Positions 1-8,855 of a stretch of 64,000 bases of DNA are shown here, piece after piece. A program made the position numbers and the translations under genes. The stretch's first letter is position 1; the number at the start of each line of letters is the position of its first letter. Source of the DNA: Aquicoccus porphyridii. GTDB lineage: Bacteria; Pseudomonadota; Alphaproteobacteria; Rhodobacterales; Rhodobacteraceae. A model generated the notes under the pieces. That model was given only the letters and a program-made list of their open reading frames with translations, had not been told where the DNA came from and ran no database searches. The stretch spans positions 186,001 to 250,000 of the forward strand of contig NZ_VINQ01000001.1 in NCBI RefSeq assembly GCF_008369105.1, written 5' to 3'.

Positions 1-356
1 CCGCCGTCTTTCGCGCCCAGAGCGGCGAGGTGAAATCGCGCGTGCCGCTTTTTGCCAGCGCCGAGGCGGTGATCGGAAGCGGCGCACAGGCGGGTGCATT
101 CGCGATCTCGACACCCGATAGCTCGGTCGATGTATTGTTTCTCGCGCTGATGAATGCCGACCGTCCCACCGGCCTTGCCCTGCGGGAGACCGGGCTTGCC
201 GCGCGCCCCTGCATGACCGAGGCCACCCGGCAGGCCTTTCACAGCGCGCTGACCGTGTCGCCCTCGGTTCTGGTGTATTCTGCGCCCGACGGCGCCTTTG
301 CCGTACTCGATCCTGTGCGCCGCCACGTCGTGCTGACCAGCGGGGCAATCCAATGA
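1..356 (+). CDS. C-terminal part of an unrecognised protein (cut by window start)
   Basis: An open frame already open at base 3 runs to a TGA at 354-356, so about 117 residues of the C-terminus are visible. An internal GTG at 30 could be a start, but the frame is open upstream of it, so a longer protein is more likely. I see no signal peptide, membrane segment or family motif. It converges on the DUF4174 gene, with only 7 bases between the two stop codons. I do not recognise the family and give no function. Confidence 0.55.
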   Translation, partial: AVFRAQSGEVKSRVPLFASAEAVIGSGAQAGAFAISTPDSSVDVLFLALMNADRPTGLALRETGLAARPCMTEATRQAFHSALTVSPSVLVYSAPDGAFAVLDPVRRHVVLTSGAIQ

Positions 357-363
357 TCGGCGC

Positions 364-813
364 TCACGACTCCTGCTCTATCCTGCGCCTGACTTCCTGT
401 TGTCTGAGCGGCATCTTGTCGATCGAGCGTGTCAACTCACGCACATCCCATGGCAATGGCTTGCGCAGGTATATGGTCCCGTCCTTGCTCAGCAAAAGCA
501 GCATGAAACCGCGTGGCCGGAACTTCAGGCGCATTGCGCTGCGTCCGGCGGGGTCGGTGTCGGTCAGAACGATCACATCCCGCTCTTCCAGTGCCTCCGG
601 GCGGTCCGCCAGGATGCGCATCTGCTCAACGAATTGCGGATCGTTGGGGCTGTCGGCGAAGACGATGACGAGCCGGTTTTTCCAAAGGAATTGTTCAAAA
701 TCCAGTTCTTCTCCCTTGGGAACATTCGGCGAGATGGTCTCGGGCAGACGTTCCTGCGCGGCACTGGCCGAGGCAAGAAACACAGTCATAACAAGGGCAA
801 GAACAGGTTTCAT
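364..813 (-). CDS. DUF4174 domain-containing exported protein
   Basis: A 149-residue protein. Residues 1-19 form a clear Sec signal peptide (MKPVLALVMTVFLASASAAQ), so the mature protein should be periplasmic. The rest fits DUF4174: a strand-rich core with LVIVFADSPNDPQF, then VIVLTDTD and the C-terminal segment LLLLSKDGTIYLRKP, recalling a thioredoxin-like or peroxiredoxin-like fold without catalytic cysteines. The ATG follows a purine-rich AAGGAGACC ribosome site. Family function is unknown. It stands alone, transcribed away from the sulfotransferase-like gene. Confidence 0.75.
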   Translation of the reverse strand: MKPVLALVMTVFLASASAAQERLPETISPNVPKGEELDFEQFLWKNRLVIVFADSPNDPQFVEQMRILADRPEALEERDVIVLTDTDPAGRSAMRLKFRPRGFMLLLLSKDGTIYLRKPLPWDVRELTRSIDKMPLRQQEVRRRIEQES

Positions 814-927
814 ATGGTCTCCTTCGGGTTTTCATATAGGCGCGTTTTACCCCAATACGACCGCCGTTTTGCAAGAATGCATAAAAAATGCTTCCGTTAA
901 ACGCTTTGTGACGAAAGGGGGTGCAGG

Positions 928-1935
928 ATGATGGGCGTTCTCACCATGTCGCCGGTCCGGGCGGCGCTTCACAGGGCGGCACGTTTCATGGATGTCATAT
1001 TGCATATCGGGGCGCATCGCACGGCCTCGACCACGCTGCAACACTATCTGCGCAGCAATGCCGGGGCCCTGCGCGCGCAGGGGGTGGGCTTCTGGGGCCC
1101 GATGCGCACGCGCCAGGCCGGTCTTCTGAGCGGGGTGATACCCGTCCCGGGTGGCGATCCCGGGGCGCAGCTCGATCGCGCCCGCGGCCGCATTGCGCTG
1201 CAACTCGAAACGGCGGCGCGCAAGGGGGTGCGCCATGTCATCATCAGTGACGAGAATATTCTCGGCTCGGTGCGCCGCAACCTGCGTCAGCGCCGGTTTT
1301 ACCGCGATGCGGGCGCGCGTCTTGCGCGCTTTGCCACTGCCTTCGATGGGCGGGTGACGCGAATCGTGCTGGCGGTGCGGGGGCTCGATGCATTCTGGGC
1401 CTCGTCGCTGAGCTATGGGGTCATGCGCGGGCGGGCGGTGCCGGGCACGGACGATCTCGACCGTTTCGTGACCCAGGGACGTAGCTGGCGCACCCTCGTG
1501 GACGAGATCGCCACCGCTTTTCCCGGCGTCGGGATACAAGTGCATGTTCACGAAGAGCTGGCGGGTCGCCCTGAAAGACGTCTCTGGCACATGCTGGACG
1601 GGGCCGTGACTGCCCCGCGCGAGACCCGTCCGCCCTGGCTCAATCGCGCGTCGGATCTGCCCGCACTGCGCGAGGTTCTTGCGCTGCGCGGCGAAGACCC
1701 GGCCCTGTTGCCCTCCGGCGCGGGCCGCTGGTCCCCCTTTGACGATGCGCAGGCTGCGGCGTTGCGCGAAATCCATGCCGACGATCTGTTCCATCTTGCC
1801 TCCGGGGCCGGTGGGGCGGTGCGGCTGATCAAGGAATCCACCCTTCAGACAGGCGGGATGAACCCGCCGGACGGGGCGAAGACAAGAGGACAAGACGATG
1901 ACGGACAAGATGGACGCATGGCGCAAACTGGCTGA
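928..1935 (+). CDS. Sulfotransferase-like (P-loop) protein
   Basis: A 335-residue protein whose N-terminal segment [18 protein letters not shown] matches the 5'-phosphosulfate-binding region of bacterial sulfotransferase-like proteins (usual pattern HIG-x-x-KTGTTxLQ). Here KTGTT reads RTAST, so the hydroxyl residues are kept but the lysine is replaced by arginine. The call as a PAPS-dependent enzyme is inference. A start at 928 follows AAAGGGGG; the in-frame ATG at 988, directly before the fold, is the alternative. The end overlaps the start of scpA by 38 bases in another frame, so the two may be translationally coupled. A related but degenerate N-terminal domain occurs in the fusion protein at 38676-41066. 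Confidence 0.65.
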   Translation: MMGVLTMSPVRAALHRAARFMDVILHIGAHRTASTTLQHYLRSNAGALRAQGVGFWGPMRTRQAGLLSGVIPVPGGDPGAQLDRARGRIALQLETAARKGVRHVIISDENILGSVRRNLRQRRFYRDAGARLARFATAFDGRVTRIVLAVRGLDAFWASSLSYGVMRGRAVPGTDDLDRFVTQGRSWRTLVDEIATAFPGVGIQVHVHEELAGRPERRLWHMLDGAVTAPRETRPPWLNRASDLPALREVLALRGEDPALLPSGAGRWSPFDDAQAAALREIHADDLFHLASGAGGAVRLIKESTLQTGGMNPPDGAKTRGQDDDGQDGRMAQTG

Positions 1936-4027
1936 GAAAGAGCTTCGTGGCCGCCCGCTCGATGATCTGACGTGGCACACGCTCGAAGGGATCGCGGTCA
2001 AGCCGCTTTATACCGGGGAAGACACGGCCGAACTGCCCCATATGGATAGCGTGCCGGGGTTCGAGCCCTTTACCCGTGGCGTCAAGGCGACGATGTATGC
2101 CGGTCGCCCCTGGACGATCCGGCAATATGCGGGGTTTTCCACGGCCGAGGATTCGAACGCCTTTTACCGGCGCAACCTCGCCGCCGGACAGCAGGGCGTC
2201 TCGGTTGCCTTCGATCTTGCCACGCACCGCGGCTATGACAGCGATCACCCGCGCGTGGTGGGTGACGTGGGCAAGGCCGGCGTAGCCATCGATTCGGTCG
2301 AGGACATGAAAATCCTCTTCGACGGCATCCCGCTCGATCAGGTTTCGGTCTCGATGACGATGAACGGCGCGGTGATTCCGGTTCTCGCCAGCTTCATCGT
2401 GGTCGGCGAAGAGCAGGGCCATGACCGCTCGGCGCTCAGCGGCACCATCCAGAACGACATTCTCAAGGAATTCATGGTCCGCAACACCTATATCTACCCG
2501 CCCGAACCCTCGATGCGGATCATCTCGGACATCATCGAATACACGTCGAACGAGATGCCGAAATTCAATTCCATCTCGATTTCCGGCTACCACATGCAAG
2601 AGGCGGGCGCGAACCTCGTGCAGGAGCTGGCCTACACGCTGGCCGACGGGCGCGAATATGTCCGCGCGGCGATCGAGGCCGGGATGGACGTGGACAGGTT
2701 CGCCGGGCGACTGTCGTTCTTCTTTGCCATCGGCATGAATTTCTTCATGGAAGCGGCCAAGCTGCGCGCCGCCCGGCTGCTCTGGCACCGGATCATGACC
2801 GAGTTCGGCGCGCAGAACGAACGCTCCAAGATGCTGCGCACCCATTGCCAGACGAGCGGCGTCAGCCTGCAGGAACAGGACCCCTATAACAACGTGATCC
2901 GCACCGCCTATGAGGCGATGTCGGCGGTGCTGGGCGGCACGCAAAGCCTGCACACCAACGCGCTCGACGAGGCGATCGCGCTGCCCACCGATTTCTCGGC
3001 CCGGATCGCGCGCAACACGCAGCTCATCCTGCAAGAGGAAACCGGCATCACCAACGTGGTCGATCCGCTGGCCGGCTCCTATTACGTCGAAAGCCTGACC
3101 CATGAACTGGCTGAAAAGGCCTGGGAGTTGATGGAAGAGGTCGAGGAGATGGGCGGCATGACCAAGGCAGTCGCCAGTGGCATGCCCAAGCTCAGGATCG
3201 AGGAAACCGCGGCCACCCGCCAGGCGATGATCGACCGCGGCGAAGAGGTGATCGTCGGGGTCAACAAGTATCGCAAGGACAAGGAAGACCCGATCGACAT
3301 TCTCGACGTCGATAACGTCAAGGTCCGTCAAAGCCAGATCGCAAGACTGGAGAAAATCCGCGCGACGCGCGACGATGCGGCCTGCGTGGTCGCGCTCGAT
3401 GAACTGACCCGCCGCGCCAAAGAGGGCGGCAACCTGCTCGAAGCGGCGGTCGAAGCGGCCCGCGCACGGGCCTCAGTGGGGGAAATCAGCATGGCAATGG
3501 AAAAGGAATTCGGCCGTCACCGGGCCGAGGTCAAGACGCTCGCCGGGGTCTATGGCGCCGCCTATGAAGGCGACGAAGGCTTTGCGGCGATCCAGAAGAG
3601 CATCGAGGAATTCGCCGAGGCGGAGGGCCGCCGCCCGCGGCTCCTGGTGGTCAAGATGGGGCAGGACGGCCATGACCGCGGCGCCAAGGTGATCGCCACC
3701 GCCTTTGCCGATATCGGCTTTGACGTGGATGTGGGACCGCTGTTCCAGACCCCCGAAGAGGCTGCGCAGGATGCGGTCGACAATGACGTGCATGTGGTCG
3801 GCATCAGCTCACAGGCGGCAGGGCACAAGACACTTGCGCCGCAACTGATCGAGGAGCTGAAGAAGAAGGATGCCGAGGATATCATCGTGATCTGCGGCGG
3901 GGTGATCCCGCAACAGGATTACGATTTCCTCAAGAAGGCCGGCGTCAAGGCGATCTTCGGGCCGGGCACCAACATCCCCCAAGCCGCGCAGGAAATCCTC
4001 GAGTTGATCCGCGCTGCCCGGGCCTGA
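1898..4027 (+). CDS. scpA: Methylmalonyl-CoA mutase
   Basis: A 709-residue B12-dependent mutase interconverting (R)-methylmalonyl-CoA and succinyl-CoA, the last step of propionyl-CoA assimilation in the cytoplasm. Residues 1-560 are the substrate-binding barrel, with the catalytic tyrosine in RQYAGFS (Tyr77) and the active-site histidine in SGYHMQEAG (His232). Residues 580-709 are the cobalamin domain with the DxHxxG signature as D590-G-H592-D-R-G595. Length and motifs fit the single-chain enzyme, and the substrate segments read as methylmalonyl- rather than ethylmalonyl-CoA mutase. The ATG follows an AAGAGGA site. No propionyl-CoA carboxylase gene lies in view. Confidence 0.97.
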   Translation: MTDKMDAWRKLAEKELRGRPLDDLTWHTLEGIAVKPLYTGEDTAELPHMDSVPGFEPFTRGVKATMYAGRPWTIRQYAGFSTAEDSNAFYRRNLAAGQQGVSVAFDLATHRGYDSDHPRVVGDVGKAGVAIDSVEDMKILFDGIPLDQVSVSMTMNGAVIPVLASFIVVGEEQGHDRSALSGTIQNDILKEFMVRNTYIYPPEPSMRIISDIIEYTSNEMPKFNSISISGYHMQEAGANLVQELAYTLADGREYVRAAIEAGMDVDRFAGRLSFFFAIGMNFFMEAAKLRAARLLWHRIMTEFGAQNERSKMLRTHCQTSGVSLQEQDPYNNVIRTAYEAMSAVLGGTQSLHTNALDEAIALPTDFSARIARNTQLILQEETGITNVVDPLAGSYYVESLTHELAEKAWELMEEVEEMGGMTKAVASGMPKLRIEETAATRQAMIDRGEEVIVGVNKYRKDKEDPIDILDVDNVKVRQSQIARLEKIRATRDDAACVVALDELTRRAKEGGNLLEAAVEAARARASVGEISMAMEKEFGRHRAEVKTLAGVYGAAYEGDEGFAAIQKSIEEFAEAEGRRPRLLVVKMGQDGHDRGAKVIATAFADIGFDVDVGPLFQTPEEAAQDAVDNDVHVVGISSQAAGHKTLAPQLIEELKKKDAEDIIVICGGVIPQQDYDFLKKAGVKAIFGPGTNIPQAAQEILELIRAARA

Positions 4028-4044
4028 TCCGGGTGCCGTGCCTA

Positions 4045-4130
4045 TTGGGGGGCTGTCTGCCCCCCAAAGGTGCAGATTGCCCTTGCAATCCGCACCTTCC
4101 CCCCGAGAGTATTTCCCGCAAGATGAAGGA
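4045..4130 (+). repeat. Dispersed intergenic element, family A, copy 1
   Basis: Between scpA and the MAPEG gene lies a GC hairpin (GGGGGGC..GCCCCCC), an inner hairpin GGTGC-GATTGC / GCAATC-GCACC, and the conserved tail CCCCGAGAGTATTTCCCGCA followed by AGATGAAG. The tail runs into the ribosome site GAAGGAGG of the next gene. Related copies lie at 28984-29027, 34637-34688, 43915-43990 and, in modified form, 60821-60900. Confidence 0.7.
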
Positions 4131-4136
4131 GGGGGC

Positions 4137-4622
4137 ATGTCGCTACGTATGAGGATCGTTCTGGGGCAGGGGATCGGGCTGGCCCTGGCCATCGTGTTAC
4201 TTTGGATTCCGCTGTCGAGATCGGCCCCGTTCATGCCGCTCAACACGGTGCTGATCACTGCCTTCCTGCCCGGAGGACTGGTGGCGCTGGTGATGGTTGG
4301 CGTGCTCGCCCTGCGGCGGTTGCGCGATACCGATGTCATCACCGGCGGCGCGCTGCGCCCCGGATCGCCTGCCGAGATCGACCAGCGGGTCTTGTCGAAC
4401 ACGGTTGAACAGCTTGTCATCGCCCTTGCGCTCTGGCCGTTCGTGGCGCTGACGCTGGGCGGGCTGGTGGTGATCTGGATGGGGGTGGGCTTTGCCCTCG
4501 CGCGGCTGGTTTACTGGCTGGGCTATCACCTTTCGCCACTTGTCAAATCCGCCGGTTTCGGCGCAGGATTCTATCCCACGGTCCTGGCCACGCTCTGGGC
4601 CGTGATCCAATGGGCGACATGA
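4137..4622 (+). CDS. MAPEG family membrane protein
   Basis: A 161-residue protein with four hydrophobic segments and the MAPEG hallmark RVLSNTVEQLVIALALWP near residues 84-101. MAPEG proteins include microsomal glutathione transferases and eicosanoid enzymes; the bacterial members are small inner-membrane proteins mostly without an assigned substrate. The ATG at 4137 sits just after AAGGAGGGGG, so I prefer it to the upstream in-frame alternative at 4038, which would translate the intergenic repeat. It is followed closely by the VOC and GNAT genes, suggesting a small operon. Confidence 0.85.
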   Translation: MSLRMRIVLGQGIGLALAIVLLWIPLSRSAPFMPLNTVLITAFLPGGLVALVMVGVLALRRLRDTDVITGGALRPGSPAEIDQRVLSNTVEQLVIALALWPFVALTLGGLVVIWMGVGFALARLVYWLGYHLSPLVKSAGFGAGFYPTVLATLWAVIQWAT

Positions 4623-4632
4623 GGGACGTGCC

Positions 4633-5247
4633 ATGCTGAAACTCGATCATCTCGCGGTGGCGGCCACCGACCTGGAAGAGGGACGCGCCCATATCGAGGC
4701 GGCGCTTGGCGTTGCGACGCAGCCGGGCGGCAAACACGCCAATTTTGGCACGCATAACGTGCTTTTGGGGCTCGAGGACGGAATCTATCTCGAAGCCATC
4801 GCCATTGATCCCGACGCGCCCGATCCCGGGCGTCGGCGCTGGTTCGATCTCGATGATTTCACCGGCCCGCCCCGACTGGCCAACTGGATCTGCCAGACCG
4901 GGGATATCGACGAGGCGCTGGCGCTTTCGCCTGCCGGAATGGGCCCAGCCACCGATCAGCGGCGCGATGATTTGCATTGGCAAATGGCCGCCGGCGAGAA
5001 TGGGCATCTGCCGCTTGAGGGAACCTATCCCGCGGTGATCGCATGGGGGAACACGCCACACCCCTCGACCCGGCTTGCCTCCACCGGGATACGGCTCGAA
5101 CGCCTGATCGTCACTTCGCCGGTGGCCGCGGCGCTGCGTTCCACCTTGCGCCATCTGCTGGCGGATGCGCGGATCGTGATCGAACAGGGCGACAAGAGCC
5201 TGCGGGCAGAGTTCTCGACGCCGTCGGGGCGCCGGGTGCTGGAATGA
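4633..5247 (+). CDS. VOC family (glyoxalase-like) protein
   Basis: A 204-residue protein opening with LKLDHLAVAATDLEEGRAHI, the usual first strand-helix of a vicinal-oxygen-chelate module with a metal-ligand histidine, followed by GTHNVLLGLEDGIYLEAIAI, which supplies the second half-module with its glutamate. It resembles the Glyoxalase_3 subgroup of uncharacterised cytoplasmic proteins; the substrate is unknown. Its TGA overlaps the ATG of the GNAT gene (ATGA), so the two are translationally coupled. Confidence 0.85.
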   Translation: MLKLDHLAVAATDLEEGRAHIEAALGVATQPGGKHANFGTHNVLLGLEDGIYLEAIAIDPDAPDPGRRRWFDLDDFTGPPRLANWICQTGDIDEALALSPAGMGPATDQRRDDLHWQMAAGENGHLPLEGTYPAVIAWGNTPHPSTRLASTGIRLERLIVTSPVAAALRSTLRHLLADARIVIEQGDKSLRAEFSTPSGRRVLE

Positions 5248-5720
5248 TCCGTCCCGCCGCGCCCGGGGATGCCGCGCCAATCGCCGCGATCTGGAACCAC
5301 ATCATCCGCGACACCACGGTGACCTTCACCACCGAGGAAAAGACCGAAGCGGGGCTCATTGCGATGATGGCTGAGCGGGCACCGGGATTTATCGTCGCCG
5401 AAGAGGGCGACGCGATCACGGGATTTGCCACCTATGGCCCGTTCCGGGGCGGTCCCGGCTATGCCCATACCCGCGAATTGACCATTCAACTGGCGCCCGA
5501 GGGACGCGGGCGCGGCCTGGGGCGCGCGCTCATGTCGGCGCTCGAAGAGGCGGCGCGCAGGGATGGCATACATGTGCTGATGGCCGGGATCAGTGGCGCC
5601 AACCCTGGCTCGGTCGCCTTTCACGCCCGGCTGGGGTTCGAGACCTGCGGCACGCTTCGCGAGGTGGGGCATAAATGGGGCCAATGGCTTGATCTTGTGC
5701 TGATGCAGAAAATTCTCTGA
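5244..5720 (+). CDS. GNAT family N-acetyltransferase (phosphinothricin acetyltransferase-like)
   Basis: A 158-residue acetyl-CoA-dependent N-acyltransferase. MIRPAAPGDAAPIAAIWNHI followed by TTVTF is typical of the phosphinothricin/methionine-sulfoximine acetyltransferase branch. The acetyl-CoA loop is seen in APEGRGRGLGRALM (the R/QxxGxG/A motif), and the C-terminal part has NPGSVAFHARLGFE. The ATG overlaps the upstream stop by four bases; longer upstream in-frame sequence is the alternate frame of the VOC gene and was excluded. Substrate specificity cannot be read from sequence. Confidence 0.88.
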   Translation: MIRPAAPGDAAPIAAIWNHIIRDTTVTFTTEEKTEAGLIAMMAERAPGFIVAEEGDAITGFATYGPFRGGPGYAHTRELTIQLAPEGRGRGLGRALMSALEEAARRDGIHVLMAGISGANPGSVAFHARLGFETCGTLREVGHKWGQWLDLVLMQKIL

Positions 5721-5775
5721 CCTGCGCCCCCATCGCGCACTGACAGCCGCCCCGCAACAGGTTACGTTCTTGCCC

Positions 5776-6480
5776 ATGTCGATCTGGTCCCGCATCACAG
5801 CCGCCGTTTCCGCGCTCACCCACGGTGAGTCGCTGTCGGCCGTGTTCGAACATTTGCGCAGCCCGCCTGAACGCTCGGTCGCCTTCACCATCGCGGTGAT
5901 CGCGCTCGGGGCCAAGATGGCCAAGGCCGACGGGCAGGTGACGCGCGATGAGGTCAAGGCCTTTCGCGAGGTGTTCCAGATCGCGAAGGAGGACGAGGCG
6001 GGCGCCGCGCGTGTCTTCAACCTCGCCCGGCAGGATGTCGCGGGATACGAAGAATACGCCAGGAAGATCAAGGCGATGTTCGGTGACGGCTCCGACACGC
6101 TTTGCGATCTGATGGAGGGGCTGTTTCACATCGCCGTGGCGGATGGCGAATACCACCCCAAAGAGGATGCATTCCTCGCCCGTGTGGCCGAAATCCTGGA
6201 CCTGCCCGAGGCCAAGTTCCGCAGGTTGCGCGCGCGTTTCGTTCCCGATGCACGGCCCGATCCCTATGACGTTCTGGGCGTCGATCATGCGACCCCTCTG
6301 CCCGAGATTCGTGCCGCGTGGCGCGAACAGGTGCGGGATACCCACCCCGACCGCCTTCTGGCCCGGGGCCTGCCCGAAGAGGCGTTGAAACTGGCCGAAA
6401 AGCGCATGATCGCGATCAATGACGCCTGGGAAGAAATCCAGCGCGAAAGGGCCCGCGCCGATGCGCATCGCGACCTATAA
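5776..6480 (+). CDS. TerB/DjlA-type protein with C-terminal J domain
   Basis: A 234-residue protein. The N-terminal two thirds is a helical TerB-like domain (ALGAKMAKADGQVTRDEV and LFHIAVADGEYHPKEDAFL, two acidic repeats typical of the family). Residues from about 165 form a J domain (DPYDVLGVDH..) with the Hsp70-contacting HPD tripeptide in DTHPDRLLARG. Proteins of this design (DjlA/DjiA) are DnaK co-chaperones; unlike E. coli DjlA no obvious N-terminal membrane anchor is present. A TTG two codons upstream is an alternative start. The gene overlaps the next by 20 bases. Confidence 0.85.
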   Translation: MSIWSRITAAVSALTHGESLSAVFEHLRSPPERSVAFTIAVIALGAKMAKADGQVTRDEVKAFREVFQIAKEDEAGAARVFNLARQDVAGYEEYARKIKAMFGDGSDTLCDLMEGLFHIAVADGEYHPKEDAFLARVAEILDLPEAKFRRLRARFVPDARPDPYDVLGVDHATPLPEIRAAWREQVRDTHPDRLLARGLPEEALKLAEKRMIAINDAWEEIQRERARADAHRDL

Positions 6481-7492
6481 CGTCGAGTGGTTCAACAGCC
6501 TTTTTGACGATGCGGGCCAGCTTTTGATGGATGACCGCCCGTCGGGACGATTCGAGGTGACGCGCGCCACCCAGGTCGAGGCCCTGGGCATGGTCTTTAC
6601 CGCGCTCGACGCGGATGCCGTCATGGTGATCGAGGCCCCCGACCACAATAGTCGTCGCAACACCGTTTCAGCATTGGAAAACTTTGCCCGGGTGTTTGAC
6701 TTGCGCGCACGCCGGGCGGTGATGGGGTTCGACAACGACACCCAGCAGGAGATTGCCCTGCTCCACGATCCCGACCGGCTGACAGTGCGGCATGATCCGA
6801 TGGGTGACGAGACCGGCAAGAAGGGCGCGCATGGGGCACCGCGTTTCGACAGCGTCTTTCGCATCGACCTTGATTTCGACGCGACTGAGGATCTTGTCCG
6901 CTTCTCGAAACCGCCCCTTGAACTGGCGATGCGCACCGCAGGTGGGTTCGAATTCCGCATGATCGGCGCGCATCTCAAGTCCAAGGCGCCGCATGGTGCG
7001 CGGGGCAAGGATGCGATCATGCGGCTGGCGATCCAGAACCGGCGCAAGCAACTGGCACAGGCGATATGGCTGCGCCGCCGGATCGAATATCACCTCGATG
7101 CGGGCACACCGCTCATCGTTCTGGGTGATCTCAACGATGGTCCGGGGCTCGACGAATACGAGGATCTGTTCGGCCGCTCCTCGGTCGAGATCGTGATGGG
7201 CGAGGATGATGGCGTTCCGCTCCACGATCCGCATGCCCGTCAGATCCTGAAACGCCGCGTGGGGCCGCGGCCCAGCACCGCGCGCTTCTATCTCGCCGAT
7301 CAGAGCCGCTTTCTCGAGGCGCTGCTCGATTACATCATGATTTCCGCCGATCTGCGCGCATACAATCCGCGCTGGCGCATCTGGCATCCGTTCGACGATG
7401 CCGATTGCTACCGGTTGCCGGAGTTGCGCAATGCGCTGATTTCCGCTTCCGATCACTTCCCGGTCACGCTCGATATCGACCTGCCGTCTTAA
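6461..7492 (+). CDS. Endonuclease/exonuclease/phosphatase family protein
   Basis: A 343-residue EEP-fold hydrolase. MRIATYNVEWFNSLFDD at the N-terminus carries the first metal-site asparagine, VMVIEAPDHNSRRN the metal-binding glutamate, IGAHLKSK the catalytic histidine region, VLGDLNDGPG the D-x-N motif, and ISASDHFPVTLDI the terminal SDH(F/Y)P motif, so the catalytic set looks complete. Substrate (DNA, phosphoinositide-like or other phosphodiester) is not predictable. No signal peptide. The start overlaps the J-domain gene by 20 bases, suggesting co-translation. Confidence 0.88.
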   Translation: MRIATYNVEWFNSLFDDAGQLLMDDRPSGRFEVTRATQVEALGMVFTALDADAVMVIEAPDHNSRRNTVSALENFARVFDLRARRAVMGFDNDTQQEIALLHDPDRLTVRHDPMGDETGKKGAHGAPRFDSVFRIDLDFDATEDLVRFSKPPLELAMRTAGGFEFRMIGAHLKSKAPHGARGKDAIMRLAIQNRRKQLAQAIWLRRRIEYHLDAGTPLIVLGDLNDGPGLDEYEDLFGRSSVEIVMGEDDGVPLHDPHARQILKRRVGPRPSTARFYLADQSRFLEALLDYIMISADLRAYNPRWRIWHPFDDADCYRLPELRNALISASDHFPVTLDIDLPS

Positions 7493-7523
7493 AATCGTTG
7501 TCCGTTCGAGTTATATTGGGTGC

Positions 7524-7892
7524 ATGAAACATGTTCTGGCCATTGCCCTGTCGCTGTGCCTTGCCGCCCCCGTGATCGCGCAGGAGCAAGAGGACGAGCG
7601 GGGCTTTTCCCTGATGGAGGAAGGCGCGCGGCTTTTCCTCGAGGGGATCATGCGCGAGATGGAACCGGCACTCGACGATTTGCGCGAATTCTCGGACGAG
7701 GTTGAGCCGGGGCTGCGTCGGTTCGTCGAGGAAATGGGGCCCGCCCTCGGTGAGCTTATGAACAAGATCGACGATTTCACCGTCTACCATCCGCCCGAGA
7801 TGCTGCCCAATGGCGATATCATCATCCGCCGCAAGACCCCGCTCGAACAGGAGCGGGACGAGGTCGCGCCGGGTGACGAGATCGAGTTGTAG
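7524..7892 (+). CDS. Small exported hypothetical protein
   Basis: A 122-residue protein with a signal peptide (MKHVLAIALSLCLAAPVIAQ, cleavage near residue 20). The mature part is acidic and helical, with the repeated theme EPALDDLREFSDEVEPGL then FVEEMGPALGELMNKIDDF, and the conserved-looking end YHPPEMLPNGDIIIRRK. I believe relatives in Rhodobacteraceae sometimes carry an AAA+ ATPase label, but no Walker motif exists here and such a label would be wrong. Likely a periplasmic protein of unknown role. Confidence 0.7.
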   Translation: MKHVLAIALSLCLAAPVIAQEQEDERGFSLMEEGARLFLEGIMREMEPALDDLREFSDEVEPGLRRFVEEMGPALGELMNKIDDFTVYHPPEMLPNGDIIIRRKTPLEQERDEVAPGDEIEL

Positions 7893-7949
7893 GTGAAACC
7901 CGCTTGAGGCGCCTCGAACCGATCCGGTAATCGGCTGGGGTAGGCCGTG

Positions 7950-8792
7950 TTACCAGCGCCCCGAGGCCCCGCCGCCACCGGATTTGCCGCCGCCGAACCC
8001 CGACTTGGAGCTCGATGACCGCACCTTCGAGATCGAGTAATCCTCGTCACTGTGATAGCCGCAATTGCGACAGGTGATGGTGCGTCGGCCCAGGCCGTTG
8101 ATGGTGTTGCTGGCCGGTCGGATCGTCCGCCGCGTGACCGACAGGCCGCCGCGTTCGCCGCATTGCGGGCATTTGCCGATCGAGGCGAACCTGTCCTTGA
8201 TGCTGCGCCAGAAGATCAGCAAGAGAATGGGCAGAACGAACAGGGCGCCCATCCATGCGCCGCCACCGCTTTTGCGTTCCGGTGCAGGCTGGCCTGCATG
8301 AAAGGGGCGCGCGATGGTGGCGATCGTCTCGCGCACGCCCGCACGGATGCCCGCCTCATAGCGATCCTCGCGAAATTCCGGCAGAACCGCGCGGTCGATC
8401 ACCGCCTCTGCTTCGCGATTCCAGGCGTTGTCAAAGCCCAACCCCAGCTCCAACCGCACCTCGCGGTCGCCCCGCAAGACCAGCAACAGGATGCCGTCAT
8501 TGCGGCTCGCATCCCCGATTCCCCATTGATCGAACAAACCGGCGGCAAAGGTTTCAAGATCCTGATCCGGGGCGAAAACCTCCTTGCGCGACAGGGTGAC
8601 GACGGTGAACTCAATCCCCGTCTCGTCGCGCAGCGCGTCCAGCTCCGCAGCGATTTCCGCCTCGGCCTCGGGCGGCAAAAGCCCTGCGAAATCGTTCACG
8701 GTGATGGTTTCGGGGTCGGGATAGGTCTGCGCGCCCGCAGGCACGGCCAGACACAGGGCCAGCAGCAACCAGCCGATCAAAATCCGTTTCAT
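7950..8792 (-). CDS. TPM-domain (YgcG-type) membrane protein with zinc ribbon
   Basis: A 280-residue protein. Residues 1-21 are a signal peptide, followed by a TPM domain (DFAGLLPPEAEAEIAAELDA and GILLLVLRGDREVRLELGLG), one membrane helix (WMGALFVLPILLLIFW), a four-cysteine zinc ribbon (KCPQCGERG..ITCRNCGYH) and a Gly/Ser-rich tail. The TPM domain is expected outside the membrane and the zinc ribbon in the cytoplasm. TPM proteins are linked to envelope and photosystem maintenance in other organisms, but the role here is unknown. The ATG at 8792 is chosen because it begins the signal peptide. Confidence 0.85.
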   Translation of the reverse strand: MKRILIGWLLLALCLAVPAGAQTYPDPETITVNDFAGLLPPEAEAEIAAELDALRDETGIEFTVVTLSRKEVFAPDQDLETFAAGLFDQWGIGDASRNDGILLLVLRGDREVRLELGLGFDNAWNREAEAVIDRAVLPEFREDRYEAGIRAGVRETIATIARPFHAGQPAPERKSGGGAWMGALFVLPILLLIFWRSIKDRFASIGKCPQCGERGGLSVTRRTIRPASNTINGLGRRTITCRNCGYHSDEDYSISKVRSSSSKSGFGGGKSGGGGASGRW

Positions 8793-8855
8793 GGCAATCT
8801 CTCGTGCGTCAAATGAACTGGCACGAGGATACGGTAACACTCTGCCGCGAATCAA

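Noticed and set aside
1829-3331. Open minus-strand frame of about 500 codons opposite scpA
   Set aside because: Antisense of a highly conserved mutase; no ribosome site and no family match by eye.
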